Of a stretch of 64,000 nucleotides of DNA, positions 30,957 to 39,959 are shown piece after piece. The notes under the pieces are model-generated. The model searched no databases. It saw only the letters and a program-made list of their open reading frames with translations, and had not been told where the DNA came from. The translations under genes and the position numbers were made by a program. Every line of letters begins with the position of its first letter. Position 1 is the stretch's first letter. The stretch comes from Saccharopolyspora hordei (GTDB lineage: Bacteria > Actinomycetota > Actinomycetes > Mycobacteriales > Pseudonocardiaceae), in contig NZ_JACCFJ010000001.1 in assembly GCF_013410345.1 (NCBI RefSeq), positions 682,001-746,000 on the forward strand. Direction: 5' to 3'.

Positions 30957-32774
30957 TCAGCGACGACGCAGCAAACCGGTGAGCCGCCCGATGGCGGGCT
31001 GCAGTTCGGCCACCCGCAGCACCGACATGAGCCCGAAGATCGAACCGAGGCCGACGGCGGCGCCCACGACGAGCTGCAACCACCCGGTCCCCGCGCCCGC
31101 GGGGCCGGGGACGAGCGCGTCCACACCGGTCACGCTGCCCCAGCACAGCAGTCCACCCACGACGGACGCGACCGTCGTCTTCGCCAGCGTCACCAGGAAC
31201 CGGCGGCTGCCCAGCGGGCCCAGCCGGTGCCGCAGCCAGACCTCGCCGACCAGCCACCCGACGATGAAGGTGAACGAGTTGACGAAGGTCAGCCCGTAGA
31301 CGATCTGGTCGGGCTCCAGCACCACCGGCAGCGCCACGGCCATGAGCACCTTGGCGGCCGTCATCACGACCATGATCAGCGTCGGCGTGCGCGCGTCGTT
31401 GAGCGCGTTGAACGTGCGCATCTGCATCATCGTCAGCGCGTACGGCAGGACGCCGAAGGCGGAGACGGCCAGGGCCACGCCGAGCGTGGTGGCCTGACCG
31501 GACATGTCGTGCTTGACCGCGAACAGCGCCAGCGACAGCGGCACACCGAGCGCGGTCATCACCGCGCTGACCGGCAGCAGGGTCACGGTGGACAGCCGGT
31601 TGCCCAGCGACAGGTCGTCGACGACCTTCGCGTGGTCGCCGTCCGCGGCGGCGGCGCTCATCCGCGGCAGGATCGCGGTCATGATCGAGAACCCGATGAC
31701 CCCGTACGGCAGCTGCAGCAGCATCCACACGTAGCTGTAGGTCGACCAGGCGCCCACGGCGTGCTCACTGGCCACCCGGCTCAGCGCGATGAGGCCGAGC
31801 TGGCTGACCGCGACGTAGCCGAGCATCCACAGCGCGAGGCCGCCGAACTCCGACAGCCGCCGGTCCCAGCCCCACCGCCAGCGCAGCCGGAACCCGGTCT
31901 TGCGCATCGCGGGCAGCTGGACCAGGGCCTGGCAGACCACGCCGAGCGTGACGCCGATGCCCAGCACCAGCAGCTGCGGGTCGGACATCGACACCGGGTC
32001 CAGCGAGATCTCGCCCGGCATCAGCGCCAGCGCACCGATGGTCACGATGACCACGAGGTTGTTCACCACCGGCGCCCAGGCCGGCGGGCTGAAGACCTGC
32101 TTGGACTGCAGGACCGCGCCGACCAGCGCGCTGAGGCCGTAGAAGAAGATCTGCGGCAGCAGCAGGTAGGCGAACGCGGTGACCAGGTCCCGGTTGGAGT
32201 TGTCCGACTCGGAGACCAGCACCACGGTCAGCAGCGGGGCGGCCACCATCGCCAGCAGCGTGCCCACCGCGAGCACCACGGCCGCCAGCGTCATCAGCTG
32301 CTGCACGAACCGCTCGCCGCCGTCGTCGTCGCCCTTCCGGGCGCGCACCAGGACCGGCACCACGACGCTGGTCAGGACGCCGCCGATGAGCAGCTCGAAG
32401 AGCATGTTCGGCAGCGTGTTGGCCACGTTGAACGAGTCGTTGACGACCCCGAAGCCGATCACCCCGGCCAGCAGCAGCTTCCACAGGAAACCGGTGATCC
32501 GGCTGGTCAGGGTCGCGATGGCCATCGAACCGCCGGCCTTGAGCAGGGACGGCTTGCCCGGCGAGACCGGGCGGATGACCTGGGTCTGCTCGGTGGCCTG
32601 CTCCGCCGCCTGGTCCATGCCGGGCTCGGGCGGCACCGCGGCGATCGGCTGGGTCTCCGCGACGTGCCACCCGCGCGGCGGGGCGGTGTCCGGCCGCCGG
32701 ATCGGCACGGTGGGGTGCGTTCCGGGCGGCGGGGCACCTCGGCCCGGCTGCACGGCATCCCTGTCTCGGTTCAC
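30957..32774 (-). CDS. murJ: Lipid II flippase MurJ (MviN)
   Basis: 605 residues from the GTG at 32774, with AAGGACTGAGG upstream. A roughly 75-residue Pro-rich cytoplasmic N-terminus precedes about 14 membrane helices of the MOP superfamily. Conserved features are SMAIATLTSRITGFLWKLLL, NTLPNMLFELLIGGVLTSVV, the charged cavity residues near RFVQQLM, and FNALNDARTPTL. It flips lipid-linked peptidoglycan precursor across the membrane. It lies between DUF6049 and the pseudokinase gene in a cell-envelope operon. Confidence 0.95.
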   Translation of the reverse strand: MNRDRDAVQPGRGAPPPGTHPTVPIRRPDTAPPRGWHVAETQPIAAVPPEPGMDQAAEQATEQTQVIRPVSPGKPSLLKAGGSMAIATLTSRITGFLWKLLLAGVIGFGVVNDSFNVANTLPNMLFELLIGGVLTSVVVPVLVRARKGDDDGGERFVQQLMTLAAVVLAVGTLLAMVAAPLLTVVLVSESDNSNRDLVTAFAYLLLPQIFFYGLSALVGAVLQSKQVFSPPAWAPVVNNLVVIVTIGALALMPGEISLDPVSMSDPQLLVLGIGVTLGVVCQALVQLPAMRKTGFRLRWRWGWDRRLSEFGGLALWMLGYVAVSQLGLIALSRVASEHAVGAWSTYSYVWMLLQLPYGVIGFSIMTAILPRMSAAAADGDHAKVVDDLSLGNRLSTVTLLPVSAVMTALGVPLSLALFAVKHDMSGQATTLGVALAVSAFGVLPYALTMMQMRTFNALNDARTPTLIMVVMTAAKVLMAVALPVVLEPDQIVYGLTFVNSFTFIVGWLVGEVWLRHRLGPLGSRRFLVTLAKTTVASVVGGLLCWGSVTGVDALVPGPAGAGTGWLQLVVGAAVGLGSIFGLMSVLRVAELQPAIGRLTGLLRRR

Positions 32775-32873
32775 TGCCTCAGTCCTTCGCCCGCGCGGGA
32801 ACGACCCGCCGGTCCTGTCGACTCCGCGGAGTGCCACCCCGACGGGTGACGGGATGGCACTCCGCCCAGGATC

Positions 32874-35108
32874 TCAGCTCGAGTTCCGATCACCGTCGGT
32901 GGTGGCGATCGGCGCGGTTTCCGGCGCGTCCGTGGTGCTCTCCCCCGATCGGGGCTCCTCGGTCCGCTCCCCGTTGCGGCGCTGCTGCCTGGCCCGGAAC
33001 CGGGTGATGATCCGCCGCCCGGACATCAGCACCAGCAGGGCACCGGCGCTCAGCGTGATGATCAGGATCAACGGGCCGTAGTTGCCGGACTTGTACGGCA
33101 GGCGCTTGGTGCTGCCGAACTGGGTGCCGTCCTTGGTGGTCATCGTGACGTCGAGGAAGAAGGTGCCGGCCCGCTGCGCCGTGGTCTGCAGCCAGAACAC
33201 CCGCCGCCCGTTCGCCGGGATGGTCGCCACGTCACCGAAGTCGTCCTGCACCTGCACGCCCGGCACCGGCGGGATGCGGAACACCACCTCGACCGTGATC
33301 GGCAGGTCGTTGGCCACGGTCAGCGGGGTCGGGCTGTCCGGCGAGGCGCCGACCAGCTGGGTCTGCGACTCCTCGATGCGGACCTTGCTGAAGATGTCCT
33401 CGATGGTCCCGCGGGCCAGGTCCACCCAGTGGCCCGCGGTGTCGGGCCTCCCGCGCCACGCGCTGGACGCACCGCGCAGCAGGCCGTTGACCAGCGGCGT
33501 GGTGATCCGGCCCGGTTCCACGTCGATGGACGGGTCCCGCCGGGACGACCGGTACAGGTCGCCGACCTTGAAGTTCTGCGCGGCCAGCTCCTCCAGCACC
33601 GGCTGCGCCACCTCCGCCGAGCCGGCCTCCACCGGGTAGCTCAGGTCGGCCTCGGGCAGCGTGTCGGGCTCCGGCTCGGGCAGCGGCACGGGGCGCAGCA
33701 GCCCGGCGTCGGTGAGCCGCTTCATGCCGTCGAGCAGGTTGCGCACGTCGTCACCGCGGAGGTTCCAGCGGCGCGGCGGCACCATGACCGAGGTGGCGCT
33801 GCCGACCGAGCCCTGCGTCGACCGGAACAGCAGGGCGCCGAGCGCGTTCTGCGTCGACTCCAGCTGCCCGGCCGGCGGGGAGAAGTCGGTGGTCCGCCGC
33901 CCGGTGTTGCGCAGCGGGTCGAGCGCGGTGGTCAGCAGCGGGTCGATCGGCACCGCGGACATGTCGCGGCCGCGCAGCCGCACCGGGTCCAGCGACCCGG
34001 CCGGGATGTCCAGCGCGTGCGGCTCCATGAGCAGGGTGTCGGGCAGGTCGCCGCTGGCCGGGTCGGCGAGCGCCCCCTCGACGGGCCACAGCACGTCGCG
34101 CGGTTCGGCCCCGAGCAGGCTCTTGTCCCTGAGCAGGTCGGCGCCGTCCATCGCGATGTCGACCAGGTCGGGCAGCCCGGCGCGGGACAGCGCCGCCAGG
34201 TCGGCGTCGGCGTAGGGCAGCGCGACCACGCACCGGCCCGAGGTGGCTTCCCGCAGCTTGGACAGCCACAGCTCGGCCGCGCGGGAGCCGATGCCCTCGG
34301 TGGTCGGGCCGCCCGGCTGCCCCACCTGGTAGCGGCCCTGCATGGCGCGGACGGTGATGAGCAGGTCCGGGTCGATGGCGAAGCACAGCGCGCTGCCCAG
34401 CGGCGATCCCGCGGGCGCGCTGTCGGTGACCGCCTGCAGCAGGTCGTACAGCCGCCCGCCGGGGGCCAGCGAGGTGGACAACGTGTCGTCGACCAGCTTC
34501 GGCGGCAGGCCGGGCAGCGCCTCCCGCACCAACCGCGGGTGGTCGACGATCGGCACCAGCATGCTGACGTTCGTGGCGTGCCCGGGCGGCGGTGCGGGAC
34601 GACCGGGGGCGCTGAGCACCGGGAGCAGGAAGGTGGACTCGGCGATCCGCGCGCGGCCGCCGACGTCCGGCGCGCCGTTGACGTTGACCAGCAGCGGGTA
34701 GACGCCGGGATCGGTGATCTGCAGGGAGCCCGGGCCGGTCAGCGGGACGTGCAGTTCGACGGGGACCTGCTGCCCGGGGGCGAGGGAGTCCGCGACCGGG
34801 CTGAAGGCCGTCTCGGTGGCGGTGGGTGTCGCGCTGCGCATGGCGCGCTGCACGGCCGGTTCATCGGCGGCCGGGGCGCCGCGCTGCACGCGGGCTTCGA
34901 CGTTCGTGATCTGGCTGTCGCTGGTGTTGGTCAACCGGCCGGTGATGACGACCTCGCCGGGCCCGCCGTCGGCGACCACCGACGGAGTGACCTTGGTCAC
35001 GTCCAGTCGCACCTGGTCGTCGTCCTGGGCCGCCGCCGGAGGGGCCAGGCCCGTCGGGAGACCTGCGAAGACCAGCACCGCGATCAGCGCGGCCAGCAGA
35101 AACCTCAC
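32874..35108 (-). CDS. DUF6049 secreted membrane-anchored protein
   Basis: 744 residues. The signal peptide is [20 protein letters not shown] with cleavage near PAAAQDD. A large extracytoplasmic region includes a beta-sandwich N-terminal part ([20 protein letters not shown]), and one C-terminal membrane helix ([20 protein letters not shown]) is followed by a basic cytoplasmic tail. It is the counterpart of the large exported protein encoded before mviN in mycobacteria. It starts with GTG at 35108, overlapping the NUDIX stop by 4 nt. Its function is unknown; the conserved link to murJ suggests a role in envelope assembly. Confidence 0.88.
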   Translation of the reverse strand: MRFLLAALIAVLVFAGLPTGLAPPAAAQDDDQVRLDVTKVTPSVVADGGPGEVVITGRLTNTSDSQITNVEARVQRGAPAADEPAVQRAMRSATPTATETAFSPVADSLAPGQQVPVELHVPLTGPGSLQITDPGVYPLLVNVNGAPDVGGRARIAESTFLLPVLSAPGRPAPPPGHATNVSMLVPIVDHPRLVREALPGLPPKLVDDTLSTSLAPGGRLYDLLQAVTDSAPAGSPLGSALCFAIDPDLLITVRAMQGRYQVGQPGGPTTEGIGSRAAELWLSKLREATSGRCVVALPYADADLAALSRAGLPDLVDIAMDGADLLRDKSLLGAEPRDVLWPVEGALADPASGDLPDTLLMEPHALDIPAGSLDPVRLRGRDMSAVPIDPLLTTALDPLRNTGRRTTDFSPPAGQLESTQNALGALLFRSTQGSVGSATSVMVPPRRWNLRGDDVRNLLDGMKRLTDAGLLRPVPLPEPEPDTLPEADLSYPVEAGSAEVAQPVLEELAAQNFKVGDLYRSSRRDPSIDVEPGRITTPLVNGLLRGASSAWRGRPDTAGHWVDLARGTIEDIFSKVRIEESQTQLVGASPDSPTPLTVANDLPITVEVVFRIPPVPGVQVQDDFGDVATIPANGRRVFWLQTTAQRAGTFFLDVTMTTKDGTQFGSTKRLPYKSGNYGPLILIITLSAGALLVLMSGRRIITRFRARQQRRNGERTEEPRSGESTTDAPETAPIATTDGDRNSS

Positions 35109-35662
35109 CCTGGCTCCGTCCCGCTGCCTCGCGCCGGGCGGACCCAGAAGCGGTCGCCCGTCCTGTCCGCACCGTCGCCGCGCAGGCTCAGCGCGCGGCG
35201 GACCAGCCGACGCTCGTCGGCGTAGGCCAGCACCTCGTCCAGTTCACCAAGCGGCACCCACGCCACCTCGGTGACCTCCACGTCCTCGTCGGAAAGCTCA
35301 CCACCCACCGCGTCCAGCAGGAAGTGGTGCACGGTCTTGTGTACGCGCCGGTTGCCCGCGACGAACCAGTAGTCGATGGTGCCGATCGGGCTCACGACCC
35401 GACCGATGATGCCGGTCTCCTCGGCGACCTCGCGCACCGCCGTCTGCTCCGGGGTCTCACCAGCCTCGATGTGCCCCTTCGGCAGCGACCACAGGAGCCG
35501 GCCCTTGCGGTCCAGCCTCCCGATGATGGCAGCGAGCCCTTCGCGGCCGTTCACCACCAGTCCCCCGGCGGAGGTCTCGTCGACGGTCCGCAGCCTGCGC
35601 CGCCGGCGTCGGTTCCGACGCCCCGGCTGGGCACCGCCGGAGCGGCCGGGCGACGGGGGCAT
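35105..35662 (-). CDS. NUDIX hydrolase
   Basis: 185 residues from the ATG at 35662; the N-terminus is a basic Arg-rich stretch. The Nudix box is complete: [20 protein letters not shown] followed by TGI, giving G-x5-E-x7-REUxEExGU. It resembles MutT-like phosphohydrolases that clean nucleotide or dinucleotide pools; the mycobacterial neighbour of mviN at this place is MutT4. The substrate is not deducible. It is the first gene of NUDIX-DUF6049-murJ-pseudokinase, divergent from cca. Confidence 0.9.
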   Translation of the reverse strand: MPPSPGRSGGAQPGRRNRRRRRRLRTVDETSAGGLVVNGREGLAAIIGRLDRKGRLLWSLPKGHIEAGETPEQTAVREVAEETGIIGRVVSPIGTIDYWFVAGNRRVHKTVHHFLLDAVGGELSDEDVEVTEVAWVPLGELDEVLAYADERRLVRRALSLRGDGADRTGDRFWVRPARGSGTEPG

Positions 35663-35867
35663 GCCGCCGATGGTAGTGCGATCAGGGGGTCGAGTGGGGG
35701 CGGTCGTCTTGCGTGGCGGGACACCTGTCCTGCACTCCGGGTGCCCGCGGCCCTCGGCGCGCGGGGCGCTGAACTGCCGCTCGGCGTCGTCCGCGCAGGT
35801 CCGCGACCGGGCACGCGCGCCCGGGGCGTGGTCGCCACACGGGTGATGGGGCGGGGGCCGAGGTCGA

Positions 35868-35873
35868 TATCCT
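35868..35873 (+). promoter_or_regulatory. Candidate -10 element of a leaderless cca transcript
   Basis: TATCCT (TANNNT consensus) ends 8 bp before the cca ATG at 35882, which itself has no ribosome binding site. This is the geometry of leaderless actinobacterial promoters. Confidence 0.45.
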
Positions 35874-35881
35874 GGTCCATC

Positions 35882-37381
35882 ATGTCGTCCTCCCCCTCGC
35901 ACCACGACTCCGCCGCGTCCGCCGAGCTGCAGGCGCGGGAACGCCAGGCGCAGCGCAACGCCGTGGTCGAGCTCGTGCGGGTGGCGCCCGTCGCGGAGGA
36001 GCTGGGCGAGCGGTTCACCGCCGCCGGCCACCGGCTGTACCTGGTCGGCGGCAGCGTGCGGGACGCCCTGCTGGGACGGCTCGGCACCGACCTGGACTTC
36101 ACCACCGACGCGCGGCCCGAGCGGGTGCGCGAGCTGCTGAGCGGGTGGGCCGAGACGATCTGGGACACCGGGATCGAGTTCGGCACGCTCGGCGCGTACC
36201 GGCACGGGACGACGGTGGAGATCACCACGTTCCGCGCCGACACCTACGACCGGGTGGGGCGCAACCCCGAGGTGGACTTCGGCGACACCATCGAGGGCGA
36301 CCTGGTGCGCCGCGACTTCACCGTGAACGCGATGGCCATCGAGCTGCCGAGCCGGTCGTTCGTCGACCTGCACGACGGAATGGCCGACCTGGTGGCGCGG
36401 CGGCTGGACACCCCGGCCGCCCCGGAGGACTCCTTCGCCGACGACCCGCTGCGCATGCTGCGCGCCGCCCGGTTCGTCTCCCAGCTCGGGTTCACCGCCA
36501 GCGACCGGGTGGTGCGGGCGATGACCGACATGGCCGGTGAGATCGCGCGGATCACCCCGGAGCGGGTGCAGGTGGAGCTGTCGAAGCTGCTGTGCGGCGA
36601 GTTCCCGCGGCGCGGTGTCGAGCTGCTGGTGGACACCGGGCTGGCCGACCACGTGCTGCCCGAGCTGCCCGCGATGAAGCTGGAGATCGACGAGCACCAC
36701 CAGCACAAGGACGTCTACCGGCACTCGCTGACGGTGCTGGACCAGGCGATCGACCTGGAGCGGGCGGCCGACCCGGACGGCGAGCCGGACCTGGTGCTGC
36801 GGCTGGCCGCGCTGCTGCACGACATCGGCAAGCCGGCGACCCGGCGCTTCGAGCCGGGCGGTGGGGTGAGCTTCCACCACCACGAGGTGGTCGGCGCGAA
36901 GATGGCCCGCAAGCGGCTGCGCGCGCTGCGCTACCCCAAGGACGTCATCAACCAGGTCTCCGACCTGGTGTACCTGCACCTGCGGTTCCACGGCTACAGC
37001 GACGGCCAGTGGACGGACTCGGCGGTGCGGCGCTACGTCAACGACGCGGGCCCGCTGCTGCCCCGGCTGCACAAGCTGGTGCGCGCCGACTGCACGACGC
37101 GCAACAAGCGGAAGGCGGCGGCGCTGCAGCGCGCCTACGACGACCTCGAGGAGCGCATCGCCCGGATCGCGGCCGAGGAGGACCTGGCGAAGGTCCGGCC
37201 CGACCTGGACGGCAACGAGATCATGCAGCTGCTCGGCGTCGACCCCGGCCCGGTGGTCGGCAAGGCCTGGAAGCACCTGAAGGAGCTGCGTCTGGACCGC
37301 GGGCCGCTGTCCCGCGAGGAGGCCGTCGAGGAGCTCTACCGGTGGGCCGAGGAGCAGGGCATCGAGGTCCCGCGTTCCTGA
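35882..37381 (+). CDS. cca: CCA tRNA nucleotidyltransferase
   Basis: 499 residues. The class II nucleotidyltransferase core has the motif [20 protein letters not shown] followed by DFTT with the catalytic carboxylates, then [11 protein letters not shown] and [20 protein letters not shown]-terminal HD domain is present ([11 protein letters not shown] and [11 protein letters not shown]). It adds or repairs the CCA end of tRNAs; both tRNAs in this window lack an encoded CCA, consistent with dependence on this enzyme. Divergent from the NUDIX gene. Confidence 0.96.
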   Translation: MSSSPSHHDSAASAELQARERQAQRNAVVELVRVAPVAEELGERFTAAGHRLYLVGGSVRDALLGRLGTDLDFTTDARPERVRELLSGWAETIWDTGIEFGTLGAYRHGTTVEITTFRADTYDRVGRNPEVDFGDTIEGDLVRRDFTVNAMAIELPSRSFVDLHDGMADLVARRLDTPAAPEDSFADDPLRMLRAARFVSQLGFTASDRVVRAMTDMAGEIARITPERVQVELSKLLCGEFPRRGVELLVDTGLADHVLPELPAMKLEIDEHHQHKDVYRHSLTVLDQAIDLERAADPDGEPDLVLRLAALLHDIGKPATRRFEPGGGVSFHHHEVVGAKMARKRLRALRYPKDVINQVSDLVYLHLRFHGYSDGQWTDSAVRRYVNDAGPLLPRLHKLVRADCTTRNKRKAAALQRAYDDLEERIARIAAEEDLAKVRPDLDGNEIMQLLGVDPGPVVGKAWKHLKELRLDRGPLSREEAVEELYRWAEEQGIEVPRS

Positions 37382-37537
37382 CACCGCAGGTCAGCGGTTT
37401 GTTAATAATATCCGTTGTTCACCATCCACTGTTGCTAGCGAGTGGTGATCACTGATTGCTACGTCCGCTCGTGATCAGGGCGGCAATCTTCGCGCTGCGA
37501 GGGTCCGTGCGCGGGCAACCAGTGAGATCATGCGGAG

Positions 37538-38110
37538 GTGGGATCAGACGCGGACGTGGAACCGGGGATGCTGCTCGTCGCCGCCCCGCAGCTGCTGGAC
37601 CAGAACTTCCGGCGCACCGTCGTGTACGTCATACACCACCGCGCCGAGGGGACCCTGGGCGTCGTGCTGAACCGGCCGAGCGAGGTCACGGTGCACGAGG
37701 TGCTGCCGAGGTGGGGCGAGCACGCGAGCGAGCCGCAGGCCTTGTTCGTCGGGGGTCCGGTCGAGCAGCGCACCGCGATCTGCCTCGCCGCGCTCCGCGC
37801 CGGTGAGGACACCGGGACGATCGCCGGGATGGTCGGGGTGCGCGGCCCGGTCGGGCTGGTCGACCTCGACGGCGACCCCGCGGAGCTGGTGCCGAAGGCG
37901 CGCGGGCTGCGCTTCTTCGCCGGCTACGCGGGCTGGGAGCCGGGCCAGCTGGCGGGCGAGATCAGCCGCGGCGACTGGATCGTGGTGCCTGCCCTGCCGG
38001 ACGACGTGATCGCCGACCCCAGCACCGAGCTGTGGAGCCGGGTGCTCCGCCGCCAGGGCCCGCCGCTGGCCTTCCTCGCCACCCACCCCGGCGACGTCCG
38101 GCTCAACTGA
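37538..38110 (+). CDS. YqgE/AlgH family protein
   Basis: 190 residues starting with GTG at 37538. It has the family start GMLLVAAPQLLDQNFRRTVV, then GTLGVVLNRPS, FVGGPVEQRTAICL and FAGYAGWEPGQLAGEISRGD. The function is unknown in spite of wide conservation. It follows cca by 156 bp containing an AT-rich stretch, and converges with corA across a DnaA-box cluster. Confidence 0.93.
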   Translation: MGSDADVEPGMLLVAAPQLLDQNFRRTVVYVIHHRAEGTLGVVLNRPSEVTVHEVLPRWGEHASEPQALFVGGPVEQRTAICLAALRAGEDTGTIAGMVGVRGPVGLVDLDGDPAELVPKARGLRFFAGYAGWEPGQLAGEISRGDWIVVPALPDDVIADPSTELWSRVLRRQGPPLAFLATHPGDVRLN

Positions 38111-38116
38111 CCCGGC

Positions 38117-38194
38117 CTCTCCACAGCTCGCCGGGAGTTGTCCCCAACTCGTCCCCACTTCTCCACAACCCTGTGGACAACTCCCTGTGGAGAA
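38117..38194. repeat. DnaA-box cluster between convergent yqgE and corA
   Basis: Within 78 bp: CTCTCCACA at 38117-38125 (two mismatches), TTGTCCCCA at 38138-38146 (one), TTCTCCACA at 38159-38167 (one), a perfect TTGTCCACA on the minus strand at 38172-38180, and TTCTCCACA on the minus strand at 38186-38194 (one). The third and fifth form a 9-bp inverted repeat around the perfect box. Confidence 0.6.
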
Positions 38195-38243
38195 CCGCGG
38201 CCACGGGCGGAGCCGGGGCTCGGGGACGTGCGGGCGCCTGCGG

Positions 38244-39218
38244 TCAGAGCCAGTGGTTGCGGCGGAAGGTGGTGTAGAGGACAGCGCAGACGGCGAGGAT
38301 CACCGCGAGCGCCAGCGGGTAGCCGAACGTCCAGTTCAGCTCCGGCATGTGCCGGAAGTTCATCCCGTAGATCCCGCCGACGGTGGTGGGCACCAGCGCG
38401 ATGGCCGCCCACGCCGAGATCTTGCGCATGTCCTCGTTCTGCCAGAGCCCGGCCCGGGCGAACTGCGCGTCCAGCGCGGAGGTCAGCAGCTCGTCGCAGG
38501 ACTCCAGCTCGCGACCGACGCGCAGCACGCGGTGCGCCACGTCGCGGACGTGCTGCCGGAGCTGGTCGGGATCGCTGTCCTCCGGCTGGACGATCCGGTG
38601 CGCCACGGGCTCCAGCGGTTCCACCGCGTCGCGGGCCTCGAGGACCTCGCGCTTGAGCGCGTACAGGTCCGGCGTCACGTCGTCCCGGCCGGGGGCGAAC
38701 ACGCGCTGCTCCAGCCGGGTCAGGTCGGCGCGGAGCTCGCTCGCGATGGTCAGGTAGTCGCCCACGACGACGTCCACGAGCAGGTAGGCGAGCGCGCGCG
38801 GCCCGGCGCCGAGCAGCTCCGGGTGGTCGGCGGCCCGGCGGTGCACCTCGGGGGTCGGGTCCTCGGCGCCGTGCACGACGGTGATGAGCACCGACGGGGT
38901 CAGGAAGAGGACCACGTCACCGGTGCTGACCGACGAGGTGGCCTCCGCGTAGCCGAGCACCTTGAGGACCAGGTGGTCGCAGTGCGCGTAGTGCTCGGCC
39001 CGCGCCCGCTGGTGCGGGTGCGCCGCGTGGTGCACCGCCAGGTGCGGGAGCTGGAGCACGCGCGCCGCGGCGCGCAGCACGTCGAGCTGTCCCGGCGGCA
39101 CCTCCAGCCACAGGAAGCTGCCGTCCGGGACGGTGCGCAGGGCGTCGAGCACCTCGTCCTCGGGGATGGCCGAGGACCCGCAGACGTGGAAGCGCGTGCA
39201 CCGCACCATGCAGGTCAC
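38244..39218 (-). CDS. corA: CorA-family divalent cation transporter
   Basis: 324 residues starting with GTG at 39218 (an in-frame ATG three codons later is possible). A large cytoplasmic funnel domain is followed by two C-terminal membrane helices. The first ends with the selectivity motif YGMNF (WAAIALVPTTVGGIYGMNF), then a short loop rich in acidic residues (MPELNW), and the C-terminus is basic (RRNHWL). It is likely a pentameric channel for Mg2+ or Co2+ uptake. Its 5' end lies next to the SdpI-family gene on the same strand. Confidence 0.93.
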   Translation of the reverse strand: MTCMVRCTRFHVCGSSAIPEDEVLDALRTVPDGSFLWLEVPPGQLDVLRAAARVLQLPHLAVHHAAHPHQRARAEHYAHCDHLVLKVLGYAEATSSVSTGDVVLFLTPSVLITVVHGAEDPTPEVHRRAADHPELLGAGPRALAYLLVDVVVGDYLTIASELRADLTRLEQRVFAPGRDDVTPDLYALKREVLEARDAVEPLEPVAHRIVQPEDSDPDQLRQHVRDVAHRVLRVGRELESCDELLTSALDAQFARAGLWQNEDMRKISAWAAIALVPTTVGGIYGMNFRHMPELNWTFGYPLALAVILAVCAVLYTTFRRNHWL

Positions 39219-39254
39219 GGTGCCACGCGAGCCGCCGTCCGGCCCGGTTGCGCG

Positions 39255-39686
39255 TCAGTCGCGGGAGAGCGCGCTGCAGCAGCCGCAGGAGCAGCCGCCG
39301 CACCCGGCCGCCGCCGGGGCGGGCACCGCTTCGGCCGCGCGGTTGCCGACCACGCCACCCACGGTCATCAGCACGAACGCCCCCACCAGGCCGAGCACGG
39401 CGATCATGACGACGGAGAACGTCGAGGCCAGCATCGGCAGCGAGACCCCGGCCAGCACGGCCGCCGCACCGCCGGCGAGCATCGCGGGCCCGGCCGCCCG
39501 GTTGGCGACCTCGAACGCCTGGTCGCTGCTCATGGCGGCGGGGGTGCGGACACCGACGTAGCGGTTGCGGGGCAGCTGCCCACGCAGCCCCCGGAAGCCG
39601 AGCAGCAGCAGGGCCGCCCCGCCGAGGACCAAGATCGCGCAGAGGATCACCTGAACAGCGAGCACCTCCCCAGCGTAGGAGAGCAC
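39255..39686 (-). CDS. SdpI-family membrane protein with Cys-rich tail
   Basis: 143 residues from the GTG at 39686; a GTG at 39665 would remove seven residues. Three hydrophobic helices are visible (VILCAILVLGGAALLLLGF; MLAGGAAAVLAGVSLPML; FSVVMIAVLGLVGAFVLMTV), with the SdpI signature YVGVRTPAAMSSDQAFEVAN after the first. The C-terminus carries a cysteine cluster, GCGGCSCGCC, that may bind metal. The family includes immunity and signalling proteins for toxic peptides, but no toxin gene is adjacent. Confidence 0.8.
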   Translation of the reverse strand: MLSYAGEVLAVQVILCAILVLGGAALLLLGFRGLRGQLPRNRYVGVRTPAAMSSDQAFEVANRAAGPAMLAGGAAAVLAGVSLPMLASTFSVVMIAVLGLVGAFVLMTVGGVVGNRAAEAVPAPAAAGCGGCSCGCCSALSRD

Positions 39687-39784
39687 CCGACTTGACCTGC
39701 GTCACGGTGCCGTTCCGGGCCGGACCGGCCCCGCGCTGAGCTGCTGTGGACAAAGCGGTTGGCGTGCTCCGCTACCCTGGTGGT

Positions 39785-39820
39785 GTGGACGCGAGGCTGC
39801 TCCTTGCGAGGCCGCGTTGA
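39785..39820 (+). CDS. leuL: leuS leader peptide (three consecutive Leu codons)
   Basis: An 11-codon frame reading [11 protein letters not shown] then TGA, starting with GTG at 39785. The run CTG CTC CTT at 39797-39805 offers three different leucine codons in a row. A -10-like TACCCT at 39773-39778 lies 6 bp before the start, so the message may be leaderless. Together with the terminator at 39850 it fits ribosome-mediated attenuation of leuS; such leucine leaders have been proposed before leuS in actinobacteria. Confidence 0.75.
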   Translation: MDARLLLARPR

Positions 39821-39889
39821 CGTTCGGTTGAGACGACGTCAGCGCGGCGACCCCTCATGCCCGGCAGGGCCTGGGGGGTTTCTGTTTTT
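39811..39889 (+). promoter_or_regulatory. leuS attenuator: leader stem and intrinsic terminator
   Basis: Stem 1 pairs GCCGCG-t-TGACGT (39811-39823) with ACGTCA-g-CGCGGC (39836-39848), overlapping the end of the leader peptide. The terminator pairs ACCCCTCA (39850-39857) with TGGGGGGT (39872-39879) and GCCC with GGGC around a GGCA loop, followed by TTTCTGTTTTTC. I could not identify an unambiguous antiterminator. Confidence 0.75.
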
Positions 39890-39959
39890 CCGCAGGCGGC
39901 ACACTAGGGAGCGCACGACTCGCGAGTTCGAGGGCGATGGCAGGGAAGGACGCGAACCG

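Noticed and set aside
35700-35860. Upstream extension of the NUDIX frame through the NUDIX-cca gap
   Set aside because: The extension has no family similarity and overlaps the divergent cca promoter; the ATG at 35662 gives a normal NUDIX length.
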